64,000 nucleotides of DNA from Bacteroides luhongzhouii (GTDB lineage: Bacteria > Bacteroidota > Bacteroidia > Bacteroidales > Bacteroidaceae): NCBI RefSeq assembly GCF_009193295.2, contig NZ_CP059973.1:1054001-1118000 (forward strand), given 5' to 3'. The first letter of the stretch is position 1. Every line of letters begins with the position of its first letter. Positions 57,534-64,000 of the stretch are shown one piece after another. Position numbers and translations under genes: made by a program. The notes beneath the pieces were generated by a model. It saw only the letters and a program-made list of their open reading frames with translations, was not told where the DNA came from and made no database searches.

Positions 57534-60500
57534 TTAGAATGTTATATCAAGACCTACTGTCCATTTTCTCAAGCGAGGATATCCACCGGAATAAATTCCG
57601 TTTTGCCCGACTTCCGGATCATATCCGTCAAACTTGGTAAATGTATATAAATTGGAAGCATTCATATAGAGGCGTATCTTCGAGGCAAACACTTTTTGTT
57701 TAGGCAAATCAAAGGTATACCCTACTGTCAGATTCTGGATTCTCACAAAAGAGCCGTCTTCTATCCAATAGTCAGAAAAACGAGTCTGACGTCCGTCACG
57801 CAGACTGGGATATTTGTTAGTCGGGTTATCAGACGTCCAACGGAGTGCGGCATTATGTGGATCACCAAAAGTCTTGGTGTTCAACACATCATTTCCAAAC
57901 ACACCATTCAGGAAAATACTCGCATCCAGTTTCTTCCAACGAAAAGAAAGATTCAGACTTGCCGTAAAATCAGGATTGGGATCACCGATAATACATTTAT
58001 CATTTTCATTCACAACCCCTTGTGTCCCATCTCCATCATACGTATTGACATATTTGAATTCTCCCGGCATAGCATCTTCTCCCGACAAGCCTGCATTAAG
58101 TCCTTCCGGCAAAGTCTGAATAATTCCATCACATTTATATCCATAAAAGACATTGATCGGTTGGCCAATAGCAAGTATATTAGTATAAGAACGATACTGT
58201 TCACTCAAGTTACCAACAACTTCATATTCCATTCCCGTACGGGCATCTTTCAATAAACCCGATTCGACGCTACTTCCCAAATCAAGTACCTTGTTACGGT
58301 TCATAGAGAATATAAAGGTTCCATTCAAGCTCCAATCTTTTTTATCTACCATTACTCCGTCAATCGTTACTTCAAATCCCCGGTTGCGAATCTTACCATC
58401 ATTCACCCACATGCGGTCATAACCGGAAGAAAGAGCCAGGTTTCTTTCTCTCAACAGGTCGGATGTCTCTTTATTATAAACATCCAAAGTGACGCGAAGC
58501 CTTCTGTTAAAGAAAGCCATATCAATACCAAAATCCCATTGCGCGGTCGTTTCCCACTTCAAGTCTGGATTAGGAATTCCGCTCCAAATTTTCCAGATCC
58601 CGTCTTGACCGGACTGTCCTGACTCATATCCCGGACCGATAGCAGTCAACCATTGTCCCTGATGGTAATATTTAGTTGTTCCGTAACGGCTAAGAGTCTG
58701 ATAAGGACTGATTCCCTGGTTTCCCGAAATACCGTAGCTTAAACGAAACTTCAATTCATCAAATGTATTTAGTTTCTTTATAAACTTCTCTTCGTGGGCT
58801 TTCCAGCTGATAGCTCCGGAAGGGAAATACCCCCACTTGTTATTCTTACCGAATTTAGAAGAACCGTCAGCACGGAAAGTGGCAGTAAGCAGATACTTAT
58901 TATCATAAGTGTAATTCAGACGGGCCATTCCGGAAACCAATTTACTTTTCGAGAACCCGTTGGAAATAATATTGTTCGCTTTCTCGCCGGCTCCCATATT
59001 CTCATTCCCCAATGCTTCATTTACAAAACCATTAGCTGTCAGATACGAATCACGATATTGATACCACTCGTAAGAATGACCTACCATGGCGCCTACTTCA
59101 TGTTTACCGAACATTTGAGAGTAATTGGCAAATGTTTCGGAAACGAAGTTCTGATTCTCTGTGTTGCCAATGACTCCCCTACCACGATTCTCCGTACCCA
59201 CTTGGGTATATTTCTGTGGCAGATACTGGTCATTGGTAGATTTTCCATATTTATAGTTCAACTGGCTTGTGAAACGAAGTTGCGGTATCACTTGCCATTC
59301 AAAAGCTCCGGATGAGATAACATCCAGCATTTTGGTTTTATCCTTTTTATGCTCGCGAATAGCGATAGGATGATCATAATCTTGAGCAGTAGTCTGATAA
59401 TAAGTTCCGTCTTCATTATACACAGGATAGATCGGATTTCTCCAATAAGCCATTCCGCCATTATTATTACGGTTGCCAAGATATAGAATATTGGATGCAC
59501 GAATCGTAAAGTTCTTATATATCTTATGACTGACATTCAGATTATACCCCCCTTTACTATAATCATCATCAATATACATTCCCTGGTCCGTATAATAATT
59601 AGCACTCAAGTTAAAACTCGTCTTCTCGTTAGCACTAGAGACAGAAACTGTTGTATTATTAGACACTGGCGCATCTCTAAACACTAATTCATCCCAACGG
59701 GTATTGGTTGTCCAAGTAGTCTGAAGTTCCTCAATAGACGGGTAATAAACACCGGCAGAATTATTTGCACCGATATAGAGCGGCTGTAACCCGCCATTCA
59801 CACGTCCCTCATTGTTCAACATTGCCATCATCACGGGGTCTCTCCACAAATCCAATTTGGAAGAAAATTCGGAGAAAGTGAGTTGCTGTTTGACAGATAT
59901 CGTCGTTGTTCCTTCTTTCGCCCTTCGAGTGGTTACAATTATAACCCCATTAGCACCTCTGGAACCATAAATTGCAGAAGCAGAAGCATCTTTTAATACT
60001 TCCATTGAAACAATATCGTCGGTATTAATCTGTTTCAAATCACCGGCATCTCCCAATGGAAAACCATCTACCACAATCAAAGGAGAATTGGATCCGCGCA
60101 GCGAACTATTACCACGAATACGAACTGTTGATCCGGCTCCCGGATCCTGTGACGAATTGATTACTTGTACTCCAGCCGCACGTCCCTGCAATAACCCTTC
60201 AACAGAATTAGCCGGTATATCACTTAATGCCTCCGGCTTTACTGTCGCAACCGATCCCGTCAAATCACTCTTTTTCACTGACCCGTACCCAATGACCACC
60301 ACCTGGTCTAGTAATTGAGTAGCATCACTAAGCACCGCATTTATCACCTTTTTTCCGGAAACCGATATTTCTATACTATTCATACCTACATAAGAAAACT
60401 CTAAAACCCCATTCACCGGCACATTGGTCAGAGAGTAATTTCCATCAAAGTCACTAACTGTTCCTACAGCCGAACCTTTAATTTTAATAGTAGCTCCTAT

Positions 60501-60665
60501 CAGAGGCTCACCTTGTACATCTTTAACCACTCCAGTCACAGTAATTTTGGAAGATATTTGCCCTACCGCAGCCCATGCGGTAGAAAATACGAACAAAAAA
60601 AGGCACATCAACACTACTTTGCAGAGTGATATGCTACCAAGCCGTTTTTTCTGTTTATTCATCAT
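57534..60665 (-). CDS. SusC-family TonB-dependent transporter (mannan-type locus)
   Basis: This 1043-residue outer-membrane transporter has a signal peptide up to about residue 33 (STAWAA). The carboxypeptidase-regulatory-like domain starts KITVTGVVKDVQGEPLIGATI at about 41. The plug begins LDQVVVIGYGSVKKSDLTGSV at about 118, and the barrel ends WTVGLDITF. There is no STN domain. It is the first gene of the operon through GH26; the promoter upstream has a perfect -7 box but no recognisable -33, and carries the 18-bp motif shared with the symporter promoter, which suggests activator-dependent expression. Confidence 0.95.
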   Translation of the reverse strand: MMNKQKKRLGSISLCKVVLMCLFLFVFSTAWAAVGQISSKITVTGVVKDVQGEPLIGATIKIKGSAVGTVSDFDGNYSLTNVPVNGVLEFSYVGMNSIEISVSGKKVINAVLSDATQLLDQVVVIGYGSVKKSDLTGSVATVKPEALSDIPANSVEGLLQGRAAGVQVINSSQDPGAGSTVRIRGNSSLRGSNSPLIVVDGFPLGDAGDLKQINTDDIVSMEVLKDASASAIYGSRGANGVIIVTTRRAKEGTTTISVKQQLTFSEFSSKLDLWRDPVMMAMLNNEGRVNGGLQPLYIGANNSAGVYYPSIEELQTTWTTNTRWDELVFRDAPVSNNTTVSVSSANEKTSFNLSANYYTDQGMYIDDDYSKGGYNLNVSHKIYKNFTIRASNILYLGNRNNNGGMAYWRNPIYPVYNEDGTYYQTTAQDYDHPIAIREHKKDKTKMLDVISSGAFEWQVIPQLRFTSQLNYKYGKSTNDQYLPQKYTQVGTENRGRGVIGNTENQNFVSETFANYSQMFGKHEVGAMVGHSYEWYQYRDSYLTANGFVNEALGNENMGAGEKANNIISNGFSKSKLVSGMARLNYTYDNKYLLTATFRADGSSKFGKNNKWGYFPSGAISWKAHEEKFIKKLNTFDELKFRLSYGISGNQGISPYQTLSRYGTTKYYHQGQWLTAIGPGYESGQSGQDGIWKIWSGIPNPDLKWETTAQWDFGIDMAFFNRRLRVTLDVYNKETSDLLRERNLALSSGYDRMWVNDGKIRNRGFEVTIDGVMVDKKDWSLNGTFIFSMNRNKVLDLGSSVESGLLKDARTGMEYEVVGNLSEQYRSYTNILAIGQPINVFYGYKCDGIIQTLPEGLNAGLSGEDAMPGEFKYVNTYDGDGTQGVVNENDKCIIGDPNPDFTASLNLSFRWKKLDASIFLNGVFGNDVLNTKTFGDPHNAALRWTSDNPTNKYPSLRDGRQTRFSDYWIEDGSFVRIQNLTVGYTFDLPKQKVFASKIRLYMNASNLYTFTKFDGYDPEVGQNGIYSGGYPRLRKWTVGLDITF

Positions 60666-60711
60666 AATATAAAATTTAAGCGTTGAATTCTTTACTGATA
60701 ATTTGATAATA

Positions 60712-60719
60712 CAAATATA
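60712..60719 (-). promoter_or_regulatory. -7 element of the SusC(57534-60665) operon
   Basis: On the minus strand this reads TATATTTG, a perfect TAnnTTTG box, 46 bp upstream of the start codon. No TTTG-like -33 is seen about 20 bp further upstream. Confidence 0.6.
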
Positions 60720-60760
60720 GATTATAGCCTTCTATTTTCATTCGCACTATTTACTCTATT

Positions 60761-60778
60761 ATTATACTTTTTTGAACA
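60761..60778 (-). promoter_or_regulatory. 18-bp candidate activator site (copy 1)
   Basis: The minus strand reads TGTTCAAAAAAGTATAAT. The identical 18 bases occur at 63590-63607. Here the gap to the -7 box of the SusC operon is exactly 41 bp (60720-60760). Confidence 0.7.
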
Positions 60779-60887
60779 ATCTAGTCTATGATTATCTATT
60801 TCTCGCATAGTAACCTCCATAATGCACACATAAACAGTGTATACACATCACATGAAAAAAACTAAAAGATAAAGGAGATTCAGTCAA

Positions 60888-61913
60888 TTACACCTTGCAG
60901 TCGGTCAACAAGTAAGAGAGCAGTTCATTTATAGAGCAGGTAGCCACGCAGACATATTTATCTGCACTACCATAATACACAAAGAGCGTATCATCAACAA
61001 TCACATTTCCCGTAGGGAATACACAACCATTATAATACCCGTTTATCTCGAAATCCTCTTCCGGTTCGAGAATTGATTCATGCGTTTTGGCTAATATTTT
61101 CAGAGGATTATCCAAGTCGAGCAATAAAGCCCCTACCCTGTAATATCCCTTTCCGCCATGCTCCACACCATGATAGAGCATCAACCACCCTTTGTCCGTT
61201 TTCAGTGGAGGAGTACTTCCACCAATCTTTTCTTCCCAAGTATTTTCACGTCCTGTCAGAAGAAGATGGCTTTCCTTACCCTCCCAATCCAACAAATCAT
61301 CCGAGAACTTTATCCAGATAGAAGGGTATTCTACGCCAAATCTTTCACCAATATATTGCTTGGGGCGATGCAACATAATGAATTGTCCGTTTACCTTCTC
61401 GGGAAAAAGAATCACGTCGCGATCATCAAGCACTGGCGAAGTCAGACGTCCCAAACGACGGAAATGGCAAAAGTCCGTAGTAACAGCCAGCCCAGTGTTA
61501 CCTAAATTCTTAGCAATAGCTGCAGGAGCATACTTACCACATTCCGGAAGTAAAACTTCATCATGCCCAAACTTCCAATACTGCCCGGGTGGTACCGGCC
61601 GATAAGCATAAGTAATATAATATTCACCGTCAAACTTCACAATACGAGGATCTTCCACACATCCGGAATCAGGACCATCGACACTCGGAGAAAAAGCCGG
61701 CTGATCCGAATATCTTTCAAAGTTAAATCCATCCCTACTCGTAGCCAATCCCAAGCGGATAATATGCTCTTTATCATTGCCTGCTGCACGATACAGCATA
61801 TAAAACAAACCGTTATCATAGAACACTCCAGGATTGCAAGTTACCAAAGATTCCCAATCATTCTTTTCTAACGGGGAAAGAATCGGGTTTCCTTCAAATT
61901 TCTTTAATTTCAT
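60888..61913 (-). CDS. GH130 beta-mannoside phosphorylase/mannosidase family protein
   Basis: This 341-residue cytoplasmic protein has no signal peptide. It is a five-bladed propeller of family GH130: the N-terminal NPILSP, the GCVEDPRIVKFDGEYYITY block at about 88-106 with the catalytic Asp, FPEKVNGQFIMLHRP at about 170-184 and GWLMLYHGVEHGG. GH130 enzymes are mostly phosphorylases acting on beta-mannosides, with a hydrolytic beta-1,2-mannosidase subgroup. The phosphate-site residues cannot be judged safely by eye, so phosphorolysis versus hydrolysis is open. It follows the symporter gene by 14 bp, so the likely substrate is a disaccharide imported by that symporter. Confidence 0.9.
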   Translation of the reverse strand: MKLKKFEGNPILSPLEKNDWESLVTCNPGVFYDNGLFYMLYRAAGNDKEHIIRLGLATSRDGFNFERYSDQPAFSPSVDGPDSGCVEDPRIVKFDGEYYITYAYRPVPPGQYWKFGHDEVLLPECGKYAPAAIAKNLGNTGLAVTTDFCHFRRLGRLTSPVLDDRDVILFPEKVNGQFIMLHRPKQYIGERFGVEYPSIWIKFSDDLLDWEGKESHLLLTGRENTWEEKIGGSTPPLKTDKGWLMLYHGVEHGGKGYYRVGALLLDLDNPLKILAKTHESILEPEEDFEINGYYNGCVFPTGNVIVDDTLFVYYGSADKYVCVATCSINELLSYLLTDCKV

Positions 61914-61927
61914 ATACTCTATTTATT

Positions 61928-63505
61928 TTATTGGAAAATAATCCAAATTAATGCACTTAATACAAGCAGTATTCCCGCCCACACCTGGTAGTTCTTATAC
62001 CAGACTACCGTTTTCAAGGTTACATATTCTTCTTTCAAATCACTAAGAGAAAAGGTGGTATCAACAAGATTCCCCTTATCCGGAGCCGGATAAAAGAAAC
62101 TACTTGCATAAATCACCACCATACTGAATACCAGCAAGAAAGGTACCATCAGCAAGAAATGTAAATCACCAAACACGACATCCTTAAAGAAAAGCAAGAG
62201 AACTGCAACTACCAATCCGAGAATCAATCCCGCAAAGGCTCCACCACCATTCACCCTCTTATTAAAAATTCCAAGCAAGAAAGCTGCTACAATGGGAGGA
62301 GAAATGTAAGAAAGCATCTCCTGATAATATTTCAAAAGAGAGCCGAATTTTCCAATTTGAGGAGCCCACAACGCCGCTAATACAATAATCACACAAGAAG
62401 CAATTTTACCAACCAGCACAAGCTTCTTTGTATCAGCCTGTTTATTAAACTGCGCATAGAAGTCCATTGTAAACAAAGTAGAAGTGGAATTCAGAATAGC
62501 ACTGATCGTAGAAGTCAACGCTGATAACAAAGCAGCCAGCATAATACCCAGCAACCCCACAGGCATTAATTGCATTACCATATTGGGATATACCATATCC
62601 GGTTTATACAAGTCCGGGAATAAATCACGGGCAATCAATCCGGGAATAGCGATAATAAACAATGTACTCATTGTAAGAAAACCAGTGAATATAACCCCTC
62701 TCCGGCCTTCATCAATAGTTCTGGCACTCAAAACACGTTGCACTAAAGTCTGATTATTAGCCCAGAAATAAATTCCTAATATGGGCATCCCTACAATCAA
62801 CCCCAACCAGGGAGTAGCATTGTCGGACAACGGACGAATCAACTTCACCAATATATCATCGCTTTCAAACAAATGATAGAAATAACTTCCTCCCTGCTGA
62901 AAACAGAAATAGGTAAGCAATACCGAACCCAAAATCAAAACCACCGCCTGTATCAGTTCCGCGTTTATGGCAGAAGAAAGCCCGCCAGGAATCGTATATG
63001 AAGCTGCAATAATAGCAAAGACTATAATAATCACCTGAAGATCAGCTTCAGGTAATACCAGTTTGATAATCAATGCGGCAGCATAAAGCGCACCGGCAGC
63101 ATCCAGAAAAATATTTCCGATAATACAAATAGCGGAAAAGTAGTAACGAGAACGTTTATCAAACCTCTTTTCCAAGAACTCCGGAATCGTAAAGACCTTC
63201 GACCTTATATATAAAGGTAGAAGGAAAACAGCAAAAAACACCATAACCACAATACCGGTCAGGTTATAATTGAAAACAGCGAGCCCGGTATCATAGGCAT
63301 CACCCGATTGACCGATGAGTGTAGTACTGGATATGCTGGCTGCAAACAGAGAAAGCCCCACAACCCACCAGGGCATGGAACGTCCGGCTAGAAAATATGA
63401 TTGAGCATCCGAACTCTTCCCGTTTTTTATACCCCACCATATAATAAGCAACAGATATACGACAACGATTATAATGTCGACAGCTCCGATAGAAAATGAT
63501 TCCAT
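61928..63505 (-). CDS. Sodium:solute symporter (SSS family)
   Basis: I start it at the ATG at 63505 (MESFSIGAVDI), 525 residues; a TTG three codons upstream is also open. It has about 13-14 predicted membrane helices. Family features are AGRSMPWWVVGLSLFAASISSTTLIG at about 40-65, helices with GGLSSAINAELIQAVVLILG, and ALTSTISAILNSTSTLFTMDFY at about 330-352, the sodium-site region. Such SSS proteins often move mono- or disaccharides across the inner membrane in Bacteroides polysaccharide loci. It is the first gene of a two-gene unit with GH130, whose promoter carries the second copy of the 18-bp motif. Confidence 0.92.
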   Translation of the reverse strand: MESFSIGAVDIIIVVVYLLLIIWWGIKNGKSSDAQSYFLAGRSMPWWVVGLSLFAASISSTTLIGQSGDAYDTGLAVFNYNLTGIVVMVFFAVFLLPLYIRSKVFTIPEFLEKRFDKRSRYYFSAICIIGNIFLDAAGALYAAALIIKLVLPEADLQVIIIVFAIIAASYTIPGGLSSAINAELIQAVVLILGSVLLTYFCFQQGGSYFYHLFESDDILVKLIRPLSDNATPWLGLIVGMPILGIYFWANNQTLVQRVLSARTIDEGRRGVIFTGFLTMSTLFIIAIPGLIARDLFPDLYKPDMVYPNMVMQLMPVGLLGIMLAALLSALTSTISAILNSTSTLFTMDFYAQFNKQADTKKLVLVGKIASCVIIVLAALWAPQIGKFGSLLKYYQEMLSYISPPIVAAFLLGIFNKRVNGGGAFAGLILGLVVAVLLLFFKDVVFGDLHFLLMVPFLLVFSMVVIYASSFFYPAPDKGNLVDTTFSLSDLKEEYVTLKTVVWYKNYQVWAGILLVLSALIWIIFQ

Positions 63506-63540
63506 AGTATTCAATTAATTATTAAGTATGATTCACGTTG

Positions 63541-63548
63541 CAAATGTA
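63541..63548 (-). promoter_or_regulatory. -7 element of the symporter-GH130 operon
   Basis: On the minus strand this reads TACATTTG, a perfect TAnnTTTG box, 35 bp upstream of the ATG at 63505. No -33 match is present at the usual distance. Confidence 0.6.
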
Positions 63549-63589
63549 AAGCATATAATGATAGTTTTTTAATATTATATTGCTTAATG

Positions 63590-63607
63590 ATTATACTTTT
63601 TTGAACA
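63590..63607 (-). promoter_or_regulatory. 18-bp candidate activator site (copy 2)
   Basis: This is an exact copy of the 18 bases at 60761-60778 in the same orientation. The gap to the symporter -7 box is again exactly 41 bp (63549-63589). It also lies just upstream of the -33 region of the divergent AraC-type gene, so autoregulation is possible. Confidence 0.7.
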
Positions 63608-63633
63608 GATTATTTTCGTATTATTATTATTTG

Positions 63634-63641
63634 TACATTTG
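63634..63641 (+). promoter_or_regulatory. -7 element of the AraC-type regulator gene
   Basis: TACATTTG is a perfect TAnnTTTG box, 22 bp upstream of the ATG at 63664. Confidence 0.6.
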
Positions 63642-63663
63642 TATCAAGTAAAATACAGTTCTT

Positions 63664-64000
63664 ATGAAAGACATTCAAAAGGAAATTACTCCCATTTCTC
63701 CTGATGATTTATTCATCGTTTTAAATCATCCTAATGCAAAGTTTGATTATCCGGTACACTATCACTCTGACTATGAAATCAATCTTGTGATGAATACGTA
63801 CGGGGAAAGGATTGTAGGCGACTCTGTCGAAAAGTTTGACAATCTGGATTTAGTAATGACTGGCCCCAATCTTCCTCATGCCTGGAAAGGAGAGATTGTG
63901 GAAGGCAATCATGTGGTAACAATTCAGTTCTCGGACAAATTGCTCAATTTTCCAATATTGGAGAAACGGCTATTCAGCCCAATTAAACAACTGTTACTTG
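63664..64000 (+). CDS. AraC-family transcriptional regulator, N-terminal sensing domain (3' end outside window)
   Basis: The frame is open for 112 codons from ATG 63664 to the window end. The visible part is a cupin-like AraC N-terminal domain: FDYPVHYHSDYEINLVMN at about 28-45 carries the typical HxHxxxEI metal- or sugar-binding strand, and DLVMTGPNLPHAWKGE at about 62-77 is the second cupin motif. The DNA-binding HTH domain would follow outside the window. It is divergent from the symporter-GH130 operon and is the obvious regulator of this locus. Confidence 0.82.
   Translation, partial: MKDIQKEITPISPDDLFIVLNHPNAKFDYPVHYHSDYEINLVMNTYGERIVGDSVEKFDNLDLVMTGPNLPHAWKGEIVEGNHVVTIQFSDKLLNFPILEKRLFSPIKQLLL

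Noticed and set aside
60837..60846. GTGTATACAC palindrome downstream of the GH130 gene as a terminator
   Set aside because: The T-rich tract lies before rather than after the palindrome in the direction of GH130 transcription, and the palindrome has no loop.

Overview
The window looks like a human-gut Bacteroides chromosome, probably B. ovatus or a close relative such as B. xylanisolvens. Four SusC/SusD pairs lie in 64 kb, most secreted proteins are lipoproteins, promoters carry the Bacteroides -7 element TAnnTTTG, and one locus has the gene order of the B. ovatus mixed-linkage beta-glucan locus. The species is inferred from memory of gene order, not from a search. I see no tRNA, rRNA, insertion sequence, phage gene or CRISPR array.

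Layout. (1) 1-1627, minus: the end of a PAP2-like membrane protein and an NAD-dependent epimerase, overlapping. (2) 1669-14491, plus: ECF sigma factor, FecR anti-sigma, SusC with an STN domain, SusD, a zinc metallohydrolase lipoprotein, DUF4302, BACON and two tandem FISUMP lipoproteins, closed by a strong terminator. This nutrient-uptake locus has no glycosidase. (3) 14645-17471: RNase R and a PNPOx-family flavoprotein, then 650 bp of non-coding, repeat-rich DNA. (4) 18125-34178: a GH3 enzyme on plus, then a minus-strand locus (SusC, SusD, GH43-like multidomain protein, GH144-type glucanase, GH3) with a divergent membrane sensor carrying a LuxR-type HTH; I read it as a beta-1,2-glucan locus. 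(5) 34274-48174, plus: hybrid two-component regulator, GH16, SusC, SusD, surface glycan-binding protein and GH3, the mixed-linkage/beta-1,3-1,4-glucan locus. (6) 48321-50561, minus: cysK, a cupin protein and an alpha/beta hydrolase. (7) 50817-64000: SusC, SusD, a lipoprotein, two tandem clan-A glycosidases and GH26 in one minus-strand unit; GH130 and a sodium:solute symporter in a second; and a divergent AraC-type regulator cut by the window end. This looks like a beta-mannan-type locus.

How the genes work together. Each SusC/SusD pair would import oligosaccharides (or, in region 2, perhaps peptides) cut at the surface by the lipoprotein enzymes beside it, with periplasmic GH3 or cytoplasmic GH130 finishing the job. 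Each locus uses a different regulator type: sigma/anti-sigma, membrane one-component LuxR, HTCS, and soluble AraC.

The most unusual non-coding signals are two intergenic inverted-repeat elements with internal motifs phased exactly 22 bp apart (17801-17914 and 38400-38497), and an exact 18-bp motif found 41 bp upstream of the -7 box of both transcription units of the last locus. That motif is a strong candidate binding site for the AraC-type regulator.
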